Source of the DNA: Bacteroidales bacterium
GTDB lineage: Bacteria > Bacteroidota > Bacteroidia > Bacteroidales > UBA932
Direction of reading: 5' to 3'
Assembly: GCA_017617035.1 (NCBI GenBank)
Contig: JAFZWV010000030.1
Span: 51,282-115,281 of the forward strand
DNA length: 64,000 bases
Within the stretch, counting starts at the first letter, position 1. The number at the start of each line of letters is the position of its first letter. Shown one piece after another: positions 37,230-46,948 of this stretch. Under the pieces are notes generated by a model. It was not told the origin of the DNA. It worked only from the letters and a program-made list of their open reading frames with translations, and ran no database searches. Both the position numbers and the translations under genes were made by a program.

Positions 37230-39269
37230 ATGAAGTCAACGGAGTTCACAAAAGAAGATTTCGATCTCATTGAGAAGGAATATGCCTCCCTGGCTGTAAT
37301 GGCCAAGGCGCGCTGCCGTACCGAAGATGAGTTCAAGGTGGTCCAGAAGGCCTTCGAGTTCGCCAACGAGGCGCACAAAAACGTGCGTAGGCGCTCGGGC
37401 GAGCCTTACATCATCCACCCCATCGAGGTGGCGAAAATCGTGGTCTCCGACATTGGCCTTGGATATAAGTCCATAGTCGCTGCCCTGCTCCACGACGTAG
37501 TGGAAGACACCGAGTACTCGGTCGACGACATAAAGACCCTCTTCGGCCCCAAGGTCGCTTCTCTGGTCGACGGTCTTACAAAGATGAAGAACGTTCTCGA
37601 CGACGAAGACAGAACCAAGCAGAACGGCTACCAGACCGAAAGTCTCCAGGCTGAGAATTTCAAGAGGATACTCCTTACGATGAACGACGACGTCCGCGTT
37701 GTCCTCATCAAACTGGCCGACCGTCTCCACAACTGCCGCACCATCGAGTTCATGCCCGAGCACAAGAGGGACAAGATCCTCAGCGAGACCATGTACCTCT
37801 TCATCCCGCTGGCTCATCGCCTGGGTCTATACAGCATCAAGACCGAGATGGAGAATATCTGGCTCATCTACAAAGAGCCGGAAGACTATGCGGAAATTAC
37901 AGCCGAGACCCGCGCCAAGGTAGATACTACCGGTCGCCAGATTGACGCCTTCATAGCTCCCATAGAGGCCGCTCTGCGCGAAGAAGGATACAACTTCACC
38001 ATCAAGAAGCGTATCAAGACCCCGTATTCGATATGGCATAAGATGCGTACCAAACACGTCACATTCGACCAGGTCTACGACCTCTATGCGGTGCGTATTA
38101 TCTTTAATCCGGATACGGACGACCCGGTAAAGGAGAGAAAGCAGTGCTACGATATCTTCTCTACTATTACCAGCCTCTACCGTTACCAGCCCGACAGGCT
38201 GCGCGACTGGATTAAGAATCCAAAGAACAACGGTTACGAAGCCCTCCACTGCACTCTTATGAGCAAGAGCGGAATCTGGGTGGAGGTTCAGATACGCTCC
38301 AAGCGTATGGACGACATAGCCGAGAAGGGTATTGCGGCTCACTGGGCCTACAAGCGCGACGGCTACATTTCCGAGAACGACAGCGAGATGGACAAATGGC
38401 TCGAGAAGATCCAGGAAATCATCAAGAGCCCGGACCTCGGTTCGCTCGAACTGCTGGACATCATCCATCAGGATCTGCTGGCCTCCGATATAGTGGTATT
38501 TACGCCTAAGGGAGAACAGCGCACGCTGCCTTCCGGCGCTACGGCTCTGGATTTCGCGTATGCAATCCATACCAAGATAGGCGAACATGCAATAGCGGCG
38601 AAAGTGAACATGAAGCTCTGTTCGCTGCCCCATGTACTGCATCAGGGAGATCAGATCGAGATCATTACAGCTCAGAACTCCTTCCCGCTGCTCGGCTGGC
38701 TGGATTTCGTCGTGACCCGCAACGCAAAGCGCAAGATACTCGATTACTTCAGGGAGCATGATCCCGAGATCCTCGCTAAGGCGGAGGATATCATGCAGAT
38801 GCAGAACGGCCAGAAAACTCAGGTGTCCCGCATCATCATCAACGAGGGTATCAAGTATATTATCGCTTCCTGCTGCAACCCTATTCCCGGCGATCCTGTA
38901 ATCGGCTTTAAGAACCCCGACGGATCGATTACCGTCCACAAAAAGTCCTGCCGTGTAGCCGAAGGCTATGCCAGCACGATGGGCGATAAGGTTACGGTTC
39001 CCCGCTGGGTCAACGCCGCCCATGTAACCGACTTCCCCGTAAAGATTTCGCTTCGAGGAATAGATCGTGTGGGTATGCTGAGCGACATTACCCATCAGAT
39101 CTCCCAGTCGATGGGTATCAACATGCGTAAACTTGTCCTGGGCTGCGAAGGCGGTATTTTCGAGGGGACCATCGAGCTATTCGTTGGCGATCGCGATACG
39201 CTTGAAAAGCTTATTTCTTCTATCAGCCGCATCGATGGCATACAAAGTGTAGTGAGAATGGAATTATGA
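37230..39269 (+). CDS. Bifunctional (p)ppGpp synthetase/hydrolase, RelA/SpoT family
   Basis: A 679-residue long RSH protein. The HD hydrolase domain (about 50-200) has IIHPIEVAKI and the intact metal motif LLHDVVEDTEYS; the synthetase domain (about 250-365) has RIKTPYSIWHKM and YEALHCTLM...VEVQIRS. TGS (about 405-465) and a C-terminal ACT domain (about 605-679) follow. With HD motif intact it should both make and degrade (p)ppGpp. Its stop overlaps the start of the next envelope gene (39266-39269). Confidence 0.94.
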   Translation: MKSTEFTKEDFDLIEKEYASLAVMAKARCRTEDEFKVVQKAFEFANEAHKNVRRRSGEPYIIHPIEVAKIVVSDIGLGYKSIVAALLHDVVEDTEYSVDDIKTLFGPKVASLVDGLTKMKNVLDDEDRTKQNGYQTESLQAENFKRILLTMNDDVRVVLIKLADRLHNCRTIEFMPEHKRDKILSETMYLFIPLAHRLGLYSIKTEMENIWLIYKEPEDYAEITAETRAKVDTTGRQIDAFIAPIEAALREEGYNFTIKKRIKTPYSIWHKMRTKHVTFDQVYDLYAVRIIFNPDTDDPVKERKQCYDIFSTITSLYRYQPDRLRDWIKNPKNNGYEALHCTLMSKSGIWVEVQIRSKRMDDIAEKGIAAHWAYKRDGYISENDSEMDKWLEKIQEIIKSPDLGSLELLDIIHQDLLASDIVVFTPKGEQRTLPSGATALDFAYAIHTKIGEHAIAAKVNMKLCSLPHVLHQGDQIEIITAQNSFPLLGWLDFVVTRNAKRKILDYFREHDPEILAKAEDIMQMQNGQKTQVSRIIINEGIKYIIASCCNPIPGDPVIGFKNPDGSITVHKKSCRVAEGYASTMGDKVTVPRWVNAAHVTDFPVKISLRGIDRVGMLSDITHQISQSMGINMRKLVLGCEGGIFEGTIELFVGDRDTLEKLISSISRIDGIQSVVRMEL

Positions 39270-41083
39270 TGAGCAAAAAGCTGAATAATCTTTTGCCCCT
39301 TGTCTTCGCCGTGGCCGCACTGGTCCCGACTTTCTTCATGCATTCCTGCGCCAACACTACCCAGTCGCCTTCCGGCGGCCCGAAAGATACTATTCCGCCG
39401 GCACTGTATTGGACCAAGCCAGAGCCTGGTTCTGTTAAGGTGCCCACACACGGAACCAAGTTCGAATTCGGTTTCGACGAATATGTAAAGGTCAAGACGG
39501 CGACCAACATTTTCCTCTCGCCGCCCCAGCAGAAACCTCCGAAATCCAAGATAAAGGGAAAGAGCGTGATAGTCTGGTTCGAGGAAGACCTTCTTCCCAA
39601 CACTACCTATACCCTGAACTTTACAGACGCTATCGCGGATAACAACGAGGGCAATCTCTTCCCCGGCTTCGCCTATGTGTTCTCTACGGGCGATTCCATC
39701 GACTCGCTCATGATTACGGGTACAGTCCTGGATTGCAACACTCTCCAGCCGGTGAAGAACGCCACCGTGATGCTGTATAAGGATCATTCAGACTCGGCTG
39801 TTTTCAAGAGCAGGCCTGCCGCTGCAGTTAAGACAGACGACTGGGGATATTTCGCACTTCCCTATCTGGAAGATACTCTCTTCAGGCTCTACGCTATAAA
39901 AGACGAGAACAACGACAACCTGTATCAGATGGAAACTGAACAGATCGCTTTCATCGATTCGCTCATTCATCCGGTCACAGTCGTCAACGATACTCTTAAG
40001 GAACTCCAGAAATACGATATGAAGGACACCCTGGCCTGCCGCGAACGCGAGAGCCAGTACACCCTTAAGATGTTCAAGGAAGAGCCCACCCGCCAGTTCC
40101 TGAAGAACTACGGCAGGACTACCGAGCGCAGGGCCTTCGTCTCCTTCATGGCCAAGGACGCCTGGATCGATTCTCTGTGGATCAAGGGTTACAAGGCAGA
40201 CAGGCTTATTACCCAGTTCAACCTTCGACAGGACAGCCTCGAGATATGGATCAATGACCGCAGGCCGGTTCCGGATACCCTTCAACTCTACGTCAACTAC
40301 CGTAAGACCAACGACTCCACAAAGACGATGGAGCCTGTTGTAGAGCACTATCCCCTCTTTATCGAGGGTGCCCTTCCCCGTAAGCAGAGAAACGACTACA
40401 ACTACAGGAAGAGCCTCAAACACGAAGATACTATCTGCGTCTACAAACTTGAGGCGACTCCGACTTTGGTCGAACAGGAAGGCTTTATCCTTACATTCGA
40501 CTATCCGATTATCTACGAGAACTTCGATTCGCTGTATTTCCACTATCTGAACCCCAAGCAGAAAGACATCAAGGGCGAGTTTACCGTTACCCGTGATACT
40601 CTCGATGTAAGGAGGTTTACCCTCATGCCGAAGGAAAAGCTTCTCCCCGGCTACGAATACTTCATGAAGGTGCCCCACAAAGCCTTCCGCGATATCAACG
40701 GCTTCTACTCCGACAGTACAGAGGTGAAGGTTTCCCTGCCAACCGATGAGAAGCTCAGTACCCTTACTGTCACCCTTCAGGGCGTAAGCGGAACCCTTAT
40801 CGTGGATCTTCTCAGCGAGAAGCGCGACAAAGTGCTCCGTACTTATACGGTTACTGCCAATCAGGATCTTGTCTTCCCCTATCTGTCGAAGGGCAAGTAC
40901 TCGATACGCATTACGGAAGATGTCAACAACAACTCGATGATAGACACGGGAGACCTCCTTCTGAGGAAGATGCCCGAGAACGTCAACTTCTTCAAGATGG
41001 AGGACGGACAAGAGTTCATCGACATCCCGGAAGCGGTGGAATTGACTCAGGTGATCAATGTTCAGGAAATGATGAAGCAGTGA
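39266..41083 (+). CDS. Ig-like domain lipoprotein (SbsA/Big_5-like) of unknown function
   Basis: A 605-residue lipoprotein: a hydrophobic signal ending FMHSCANT (Cys28 region) and then SPSGGPKDTIPPALYWTKP, the typical start of Bacteroidota proteins with an N-terminal Big_5 Ig-like domain (about 40-145; VIVWFEEDLLPNTTYTLNFT). A carboxypeptidase-regulatory-like segment follows (TGTVLDCNTLQPVKNATVML), then beta-rich sequence ending in a second regulatory-like unit (RITEDVNNNSMIDTGDLL). It is probably a conserved periplasmic or outer-membrane protein. It overlaps the RSH gene and is followed by a small barrel gene. Confidence 0.75.
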   Translation: MMSKKLNNLLPLVFAVAALVPTFFMHSCANTTQSPSGGPKDTIPPALYWTKPEPGSVKVPTHGTKFEFGFDEYVKVKTATNIFLSPPQQKPPKSKIKGKSVIVWFEEDLLPNTTYTLNFTDAIADNNEGNLFPGFAYVFSTGDSIDSLMITGTVLDCNTLQPVKNATVMLYKDHSDSAVFKSRPAAAVKTDDWGYFALPYLEDTLFRLYAIKDENNDNLYQMETEQIAFIDSLIHPVTVVNDTLKELQKYDMKDTLACRERESQYTLKMFKEEPTRQFLKNYGRTTERRAFVSFMAKDAWIDSLWIKGYKADRLITQFNLRQDSLEIWINDRRPVPDTLQLYVNYRKTNDSTKTMEPVVEHYPLFIEGALPRKQRNDYNYRKSLKHEDTICVYKLEATPTLVEQEGFILTFDYPIIYENFDSLYFHYLNPKQKDIKGEFTVTRDTLDVRRFTLMPKEKLLPGYEYFMKVPHKAFRDINGFYSDSTEVKVSLPTDEKLSTLTVTLQGVSGTLIVDLLSEKRDKVLRTYTVTANQDLVFPYLSKGKYSIRITEDVNNNSMIDTGDLLLRKMPENVNFFKMEDGQEFIDIPEAVELTQVINVQEMMKQ

Positions 41084-41085
41084 GT

Positions 41086-41952
41086 ATGAGGAAGTTACTG
41101 ACATTAATCGCTATTTTTGCTTCAACTGTCCTGTACGCCCAGTACTTCGAGTCGGAGATACCTCAGCCCATCGATACCAATGCTGTCGTGCGTGAGGAAG
41201 TCTACCTCGATACCGTGGTAATCAAGGTGCCCGACCTTAACAACTATTCCTCGATAGGAGTCAGTTTTGGCGTCACCTCCGCTTACATGCAGTTCAATCC
41301 CAGCAAGCGTCAGCACCATACTTATTACCCTGGTTACGCTTCCCTGCGCTTCACTCATTACGAGAAGATGTTCGACTACCTACCCTACTTCGGATGGCAG
41401 ATAGGTATCGAATATGGCCACGAAGGCTACCGCTTCCGCAAGGAGGACGACATGACCTACAAGGAGCGCTCCCAGCGTATTAAGATGGAGGTCGTGGAAG
41501 TGCCGTTCCTGGCCATGATCCACTACGACACGCGATGGATGAAGTTCTTCGGTGAGGTGGGCCTCTATGGCGGCTACCGCCTAAGCGTTGAGCGCTTCGG
41601 TCTTTATGTCGACGAAAACTACCGTTACAACTGGTACGACAGCGACCGCAGGATAGACTACGGCCTTCAGGGCGGCCTGGGAATGGGCGTTTTCGTCGGG
41701 CAGTTCGAGTTCTTCGTCATGGCTCAGCTGCGTTACGGCTGGTCCAGCATCTTCGAGCCGGATTCCCAGTTCCCCGTGGGTTCTGGTTATGAAGACCGCA
41801 ACGCCTACTACTGGCGCTTCGCCTATCCTTTCGACTACATATTCTCCGCTGGCGTGAACTTCGCTCTGGGCAAGCGCTACGGCAAGACCCGCCAGGATCT
41901 TAAACGGGAAGCATACCAAATAGTCTATGGCACAAAGACTTCAAACCAGTGA
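41086..41952 (+). CDS. Predicted outer-membrane beta-barrel protein, unknown function
   Basis: A 288-residue secreted protein (signal MRKLLTLIAIFASTVLYAQ). Starting at the ATG at 41086 gives the better signal peptide than the GTG at 41080. The mature part has many amphipathic Tyr/Phe-rich strands (YFGWQIGIEYGHEGYRF, FGEVGLYGGYRLSVERF) as in porin-like or PorT-like barrels of the phylum. It follows the Ig-like lipoprotein immediately and overlaps ispG by 26 bp. No named family recognised. Confidence 0.65.
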   Translation: MRKLLTLIAIFASTVLYAQYFESEIPQPIDTNAVVREEVYLDTVVIKVPDLNNYSSIGVSFGVTSAYMQFNPSKRQHHTYYPGYASLRFTHYEKMFDYLPYFGWQIGIEYGHEGYRFRKEDDMTYKERSQRIKMEVVEVPFLAMIHYDTRWMKFFGEVGLYGGYRLSVERFGLYVDENYRYNWYDSDRRIDYGLQGGLGMGVFVGQFEFFVMAQLRYGWSSIFEPDSQFPVGSGYEDRNAYYWRFAYPFDYIFSAGVNFALGKRYGKTRQDLKREAYQIVYGTKTSNQ

Positions 41953-43198
41953 GGTGAGAATAGGCAGTGAGCCCCTGCTTCTGGGAGGCTCCAGTCCCAT
42001 CGTGGTCCAGACGATGTGCAATACCCACACCTGCGACGAGCAGGCTACCCTTGACCAGTGCCGCAGGATGGCCGCGGCCGGCGCGCAGATGATAAGAATC
42101 ACCGTGCCCGGTCTTCAGGACGTGCCACACATCCGCGCAGTGCGCGATAAACTGCGTTCTGAGGGGATTATGGCCCCGATAGTGGCAGATATCCACTTCT
42201 CCTCCGCTACTGCCCTGGAAGTGGCCCCTTACGTCGACAAGGTCCGCATCAACCCCGGCAATTTCCATAAAGACCACGAAATCGCGCGCGAGCAGTTCGC
42301 GGCCCTCATCGAGATATGCAAGCGCTGCGGTACCGCCATCCGCATAGGCGTGAACCACGGCTCGCTGGGTAGCTACATAACCGAGCGTTACGGCAATACT
42401 CCCGAGGCCATGGCGATAGCGGCCATGGAATGGGTCCGGATGTGCTCCGACGCCGGCTTTGACCAGGTCGTCGTCTCGCTCAAGTCGTCGAACACCGTGA
42501 CCATGGTCGAGGCCTACCGTGCGCTAGTTCGGATGATGAAGGCCGAGGGCAAGATCTACCCTCTCCATGTCGGTGTGACTGAAGCTGGTAACGGCGACAG
42601 CGGCCGCATCAAGTCCTGCGTAGGAATCGCTACCCTGCTGGAGGAAGGCATAGGTGATACGATACGCGTCTCCCTTACCGAGGACCCGGTCAACGAAATC
42701 CCGGTCGCCCAATACCTTGCAGCGCGCTACTGCGGCTCGCCCATGCCTGACCTTTCCGAGCGTGAGCTCGTCATGCTCGACGCAGCCTGCACCTGGGGTC
42801 CTAAGCTGATGAACCGCGAAATCGACGAGATCCCCGCCGAGGTCGACCCTTACCTTCGCGATGAAATCATGCAGGCCGCCAGGCGCCGTTTCTACAAGCC
42901 CGAGTACATTGCCTGCCCCGGCTGCGGAAGGACCATGTACGACCTCCAGAAGGCGTTCGAAGAGGTGAAAGCCAAGACCTCCGGCCTGAAGAACATAGTC
43001 ATCGCGGTCATGGGCTGCATAGTCAACGGTCCCGGCGAGATGGCCGATGCCGACTGGGGCTACGTGGGCGAAGGCGGTGGAAAGGTCACCATATACAAAA
43101 AGAACGTGCCTGTCTTAAAGCACGTTCCAGATACTGAGGCTGTTGATAAACTGCTGGAGCTTATAGAAGCAGACCGGCAGCAGCCAGATAAACAGTAA
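41927..43198 (+). CDS. ispG: 4-hydroxy-3-methylbut-2-enyl-diphosphate synthase, short form
   Basis: A 423-residue IspG (GcpE) of the MEP isoprenoid pathway. The TIM barrel (about 1-290) contains VDKVRINPGNF and SLKSSNTVTMV; the C-terminal Fe-S domain has the [4Fe-4S] ligands Cys330 and Cys333 (CPGCGR) and Cys364 (GCIVNGPGE, with catalytic Glu). Most Bacteroidota IspG proteins are about 600 residues with an extra A* domain between these parts; here the barrel passes directly into the Fe-S domain, as in E. coli. It overlaps the preceding gene by 26 bp and the convergent cdsA by 38 bp. Confidence 0.95.
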   Translation: MAQRLQTSEVRIGSEPLLLGGSSPIVVQTMCNTHTCDEQATLDQCRRMAAAGAQMIRITVPGLQDVPHIRAVRDKLRSEGIMAPIVADIHFSSATALEVAPYVDKVRINPGNFHKDHEIAREQFAALIEICKRCGTAIRIGVNHGSLGSYITERYGNTPEAMAIAAMEWVRMCSDAGFDQVVVSLKSSNTVTMVEAYRALVRMMKAEGKIYPLHVGVTEAGNGDSGRIKSCVGIATLLEEGIGDTIRVSLTEDPVNEIPVAQYLAARYCGSPMPDLSERELVMLDAACTWGPKLMNREIDEIPAEVDPYLRDEIMQAARRRFYKPEYIACPGCGRTMYDLQKAFEEVKAKTSGLKNIVIAVMGCIVNGPGEMADADWGYVGEGGGKVTIYKKNVPVLKHVPDTEAVDKLLELIEADRQQPDKQ

Positions 43199-44000
43199 TA
43201 ATAGGAAGCGCGATGATTGCGCTGTCGAGCCTGTCGTAGAGCCCGCCGTGGCCCGGGATAAGGTTCCCGGAGTCCTTTACTCCGAAATACCTCTTCCACA
43301 TACTCTCTACAAGGTCGCCAAGCAGGCCGCCAAGGCTGGCGAGCGCGCCAATCGCTACGCAGTGCCATACAGGCCAGTCAAACACTCCGAGGTAGTGGAA
43401 TGCTATTGCGGCCCCAATTCCGAAAATAACAGCCCCTATGAGGCCCCAAATCGACTTTTTCGGGGAGATCGCGGGCGCGAGCTTGATAGAGTTTGGCTTC
43501 TGACCCAGGGCGGTGCCGATGAAATATGCTCCAACATCGGATACCCATATCGTAAGAAGCAGGCCAAGGATTAGCCAGCCGTCCTGCTCTCCGGAGTGAT
43601 ACTGGAGAACGGGGACAAGGGAAAGCGGAAGACCTATATAGCCCAGTCCGGCGAAGATGTAGGCCAGTTTGCCATGGTTGGAGTGGTCTTTATGCCAGAT
43701 GGGGATAATCATCAGCAGGAAGACCGGAATGAACGGGACGGCAATAAGGCTGAACTGGGTAATAATGCCGGTCTTGTAGAGGACTAGGAACGCATATAGA
43801 AGTTCGGCGCTGAGGATGGCGAGGATACGTTCTGCGGGGAAGCCTCCCTTCCCTATCGACATTGCGAAAAACTCATGGAGTGTCCAAGCTATCGCAAATG
43901 CCATCAGTAAATGGAATAGCGGCGGCAGAACTACTGTTCCCACCACCACTATCGCAGCGAACAATACGCCGAAAATTATTCTTTTAGGCAGCTCCTTCAT
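43161..44000 (-). CDS. cdsA: Phosphatidate cytidylyltransferase
   Basis: A 279-residue polytopic membrane enzyme with about 8 helices. The CDP-DAG synthase signature is at the C-terminus: KRYFGVKDSGNLIPGHGGLY followed by DRLDS. It makes CDP-diacylglycerol for all phospholipid synthesis. Its start lies inside the ftsH 3' end (17-bp overlap), and its 3' end overlaps ispG convergently. It is probably in one operon rsfS-ftsH-cdsA. Confidence 0.96.
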   Translation of the reverse strand: MKELPKRIIFGVLFAAIVVVGTVVLPPLFHLLMAFAIAWTLHEFFAMSIGKGGFPAERILAILSAELLYAFLVLYKTGIITQFSLIAVPFIPVFLLMIIPIWHKDHSNHGKLAYIFAGLGYIGLPLSLVPVLQYHSGEQDGWLILGLLLTIWVSDVGAYFIGTALGQKPNSIKLAPAISPKKSIWGLIGAVIFGIGAAIAFHYLGVFDWPVWHCVAIGALASLGGLLGDLVESMWKRYFGVKDSGNLIPGHGGLYDRLDSAIIALPIITVYLAAAGLLL

Positions 44001-45939
44001 CCTTCTTTTCTTCCTCAGCCGGCTTGACCTTGGGGCCGAGGATATTTTCTACATCTTCGGCGAAGATGACTTCCTTCTCGAGAAGGAGATTGGCTACAGC
44101 CTCCCAGCCTTCGCGATGGTCTTTGAGTATCTTGAGGGTCTTGTCGTGGATGTCCTTGACGAGCTTCTTGACCTCTTCGTCCATCATCTCGGCTGTCTTC
44201 TCCGAGTAAGGTTTGGTGAATTCGTAGCCACGGGCTCCTGTGCTGTCGTAGAAACTGAGGTTACCCACCTTGTCGGACATTCCATAATACTGGATCATGG
44301 CATAGGCCATCTGGGTAAGGCGCTCAAGGTCATTGAGAGCTCCGGTCGAGGGTTCGCCGTTGAGCATCTCTTCCGCTACACGACCGCCGATAAGCGAACA
44401 CATCTCGTCGCTCATCTGGCTGCGGGTCATGAGCTTATGTTCCTCAGGCAGATACCAGGCGGCGCCAAGGGCGTTTCCGCGAGGGATAAGGGTCACCTTG
44501 AAGAGAGGACTTGCATGGGGCAGCAGCCAGCTGACCACGGCGTGGCCTGCTTCGTGGTGCGCGATGCTGCGCTTCTCGAACGGGGTGATTATCATACTCT
44601 TCTTCTCGATACCGCCGATGATGCGGTCTACAGCGTCGAGGAAGTCCTGGCTCTCGATCTTCTTCTTACCCCTGCGGGCGGCGGTGAGGGCTGCTTCGTT
44701 GCAGACGTTGGCTATGTCGGCGCCGCTGAAACCAGGGGTATGCTTAGCCATGAAGGTAACGTCGAAATCCGGATCGAGCTTGAGGCCCTTGAGATGGACC
44801 TTGAATATCTCCTCGCGCTCCTTGAGCTCGGGCAGGTCGACATGGATCTGGCGGTCGAAGCGTCCGGCGCGCATGAGGGCCTTGTCGAGGATGTCGGCGC
44901 GGTTGGTGGCGGCAAGCACTATCACTCCGCTGTTGGTTCCGAAACCGTCCATCTCGGTAAGGAGCTGGTTAAGGGTATTCTCACGCTCGTCGTTTCCGGA
45001 GAAGCCGGCGTTCTTACCGCGGGCGCGACCCACTGCGTCGATCTCGTCGATAAAGACTATGCAGGGGGCTTTTTCCTTTGCCTGCTGGAAGAGGTCGCGC
45101 ACGCGGCTTGCGCCGACGCCCACGAACATCTCCACGAAATCGGAGCCGCTGATCGAGAAGAACGGGACGTTCGCTTCGCCTGCGACTGCTTTGGCAAGGA
45201 GGGTCTTTCCTGTACCGGGAGGGCCTACGAGGAGGGCACCCTTAGGTATCTTAGCTCCAAGCGAGGTGTATTTCTGGGGATTCTTGAGGAAGTCGACTAT
45301 CTCGACAACCTCTTCCTTCGCGCCGTAAAGGCCGGCTACGTCCTTGAAGGTTACGTTGACCTTATTCTTATCCGTAAGCTTGCCCTGGGCCTTTCCTACG
45401 TTGAACGGGTTCATACCCCCGTTCTGGCCTCCGGGACCGCCCATCCCGCGATTCATGCCGCGGAACATCCAAATCCAGAATACGATAAGGAGCAGCAGAG
45501 GAATAGTCCACTGCAGGACTCCGTCCCAAATCTTAGCGTCGTGCTCCATTATGATGGGGACACGCTCGATTTCAGACAACTGAGAGTTAAGCTGGCCAAA
45601 CTCGCGTTCGGCATCGAAGGTGGCCGAAACAAGGAAGGTGAAGTGAGGAGACTTAGCCGGCACTTCCCCGCCGAAACGGTTTTTGTACTGCTCGATACGG
45701 TCGGGCCTGATCGTAACTGTACCCTTGAAGTCGTTTCTGACGAAATGAATGTCTTTCACATCGCCCTTGAGAACCATTTCCTGGACTTCTGCCCATTCCA
45801 CTTTCTGGGGATTGGCTTTGTTGCCGTCCCTGAAAAGCAGGAACAGGATACCTCCCACCAGGAGGATATAGAACCAGGAAAGGTTGAGCTTTATAGTCTT
45901 GACCTTCGGGTTATTGGGTTTCTTTTTGGGTGTACTCAT
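43984..45939 (-). CDS. ftsH: ATP-dependent zinc metalloprotease FtsH
   Basis: A 651-residue membrane protease. Two membrane segments (about 20-40 and 137-157) flank the periplasmic domain; the AAA domain has Walker A GPPGTGKT, Walker B IVFIDEID and the second region of homology [20 protein letters not shown]; the zinc motif is HEAGH (His462, His466). It degrades damaged membrane proteins and regulates envelope lipid balance. An ATGA overlap couples it to rsfS upstream and a 17-bp overlap to cdsA downstream, the common Bacteroidota order. Confidence 0.98.
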   Translation of the reverse strand: MSTPKKKPNNPKVKTIKLNLSWFYILLVGGILFLLFRDGNKANPQKVEWAEVQEMVLKGDVKDIHFVRNDFKGTVTIRPDRIEQYKNRFGGEVPAKSPHFTFLVSATFDAEREFGQLNSQLSEIERVPIIMEHDAKIWDGVLQWTIPLLLLIVFWIWMFRGMNRGMGGPGGQNGGMNPFNVGKAQGKLTDKNKVNVTFKDVAGLYGAKEEVVEIVDFLKNPQKYTSLGAKIPKGALLVGPPGTGKTLLAKAVAGEANVPFFSISGSDFVEMFVGVGASRVRDLFQQAKEKAPCIVFIDEIDAVGRARGKNAGFSGNDERENTLNQLLTEMDGFGTNSGVIVLAATNRADILDKALMRAGRFDRQIHVDLPELKEREEIFKVHLKGLKLDPDFDVTFMAKHTPGFSGADIANVCNEAALTAARRGKKKIESQDFLDAVDRIIGGIEKKSMIITPFEKRSIAHHEAGHAVVSWLLPHASPLFKVTLIPRGNALGAAWYLPEEHKLMTRSQMSDEMCSLIGGRVAEEMLNGEPSTGALNDLERLTQMAYAMIQYYGMSDKVGNLSFYDSTGARGYEFTKPYSEKTAEMMDEEVKKLVKDIHDKTLKILKDHREGWEAVANLLLEKEVIFAEDVENILGPKVKPAEEEKKDEGAA

Positions 45940-46286
45940 CGTGCTTTGTATGTCTTGTGGGGAGCGTCGGCCCAGAGGTCTTCCAGGCGGTAGAAATCGC
46001 GGTACTCTTTCTGGAAGATGTGGACTACTATATTACCGAAGTCCATAATGATCCAGAAGTTGTTCTCGAGGCCCTGTACGCGGCTGGGCTTGAGACCGAG
46101 CTTCTCTTTCGCTTCCTTGAGGATATTGTCCGCAATTGCGGATACGTTGGTGGTGGAACTGCCGTCGCAGACTACGAAATAGTCGGTGATTGCGGTGCCA
46201 ATGCTGCGCAGGTCTATCGAAACTACATTCTCTCCCTTCTTGTCGAGGATGGCATCTGCAATGACGCGCAGGTCGTGTGTAATCAT
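45936..46286 (-). CDS. rsfS: Ribosomal silencing factor RsfS
   Basis: A 116-residue protein of the RsfS/Iojap family, with VSIDLRSIGTAITDYFVVCD and the C-terminal block NNFWIIMDFGNIVVHIF. It binds uL14 and blocks joining of the 30S and 50S subunits in starvation. First gene of the rsfS-ftsH-cdsA operon; the stop overlaps the ftsH start by 4 bp. Confidence 0.94.
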   Translation of the reverse strand: MITHDLRVIADAILDKKGENVVSIDLRSIGTAITDYFVVCDGSSTTNVSAIADNILKEAKEKLGLKPSRVQGLENNFWIIMDFGNIVVHIFQKEYRDFYRLEDLWADAPHKTYKAR

Positions 46287-46303
46287 AAGCTGAAAATTAT
46301 ATG

Positions 46304-46311
46304 TATTTTTG
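46304..46311 (+). promoter_or_regulatory. -7 box for birA
   Basis: TATTTTTG matches TAnnTTTG and lies 37 bp before the birA ATG at 46349. It is 5 bp from the oppositely oriented rsfS box, so the two promoters overlap. Confidence 0.55.
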
Positions 46312-46316
46312 TGCTA

Positions 46317-46324
46317 CAAATATA
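46317..46324 (-). promoter_or_regulatory. -7 box for the rsfS-ftsH-cdsA operon
   Basis: On the minus strand this reads TATATTTG, an exact consensus match, 30 bp before the rsfS start codon at 46286. It is interleaved with the divergent birA promoter, so polymerase binding may be mutually exclusive. Confidence 0.6.
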
Positions 46325-46348
46325 AACAAAAATAGGACCTAAGTAAAG

Positions 46349-46948
46349 ATGTCAGGAATTAAGTGGTTCGCCGAGCTCGATTCGACCAACAACGAGGCCA
46401 GAAGGACTCTGGATGCGCTTGACAATTTTTCAGTACTAGCGACAGAAAGTCAGACGGCCGGTCGCGGGCAGGGCGAACACACCTGGTACGCAACCCCCGG
46501 GCGAAACCTCACTTTCACGGTCGTCCTGCGTCCCAGGCTCCTCCCTGCCCGCGACGGCATCCTGATAACCCATATAACTACCGTTTCTCTTGTCAAATAC
46601 CTTGAGTACCATGGCGTCCAGGCCAGGATCAAGTGGCCCAACGACATCTGGGTCGGAGACAAGAAGATATGCGGGATATTGATAGAAAATGTCCTGGACG
46701 GCCAGTATGTCCAGGCCAGCATCATAGGAATAGGGCTCAATATCAATGAAGAGGGTTGGCCTGATTACTTGCCAAACCCGGTGTCGCTATCAGAACTGAC
46801 GGGCAGGAAATACGATATCCACGCCGAACTTGAGACCTTCTACAAAATATTCTGCCGCCATGCCGAGATGATCTACGGCGAAGACGGCAGAAGACTGTTG
46901 CAAGAAGAATTTGGAAAAAGAGTCTTCAGGCTTCCTGAAGCGCTTTGA
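46349..46948 (+). CDS. birA: Biotin-[acetyl-CoA-carboxylase] ligase, short
   Basis: A 199-residue BPL/LplA-family enzyme. It has the biotinyl-AMP loop GRGQGEHTWYATPGRNL, the ATP/biotin region IKWPNDIWVGDKKICGILIE and IIGIGLNINE. There is no N-terminal DNA-binding domain, so it is not a BirA-type repressor, and the C-terminal SH3-like domain is absent or reduced: it stops 40-50 residues short of typical relatives. It attaches biotin to carboxylase carrier proteins. Its last 23 bp overlap the convergent rpe gene. Confidence 0.93.
   Translation: MSGIKWFAELDSTNNEARRTLDALDNFSVLATESQTAGRGQGEHTWYATPGRNLTFTVVLRPRLLPARDGILITHITTVSLVKYLEYHGVQARIKWPNDIWVGDKKICGILIENVLDGQYVQASIIGIGLNINEEGWPDYLPNPVSLSELTGRKYDIHAELETFYKIFCRHAEMIYGEDGRRLLQEEFGKRVFRLPEAL

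Noticed and set aside
43816-45993. 725-codon open frame on the plus strand opposite ftsH and cdsA
   Set aside because: It is antisense to two unmistakable genes, has no recognisable domain, and is explained by the codon bias of the opposite strand.
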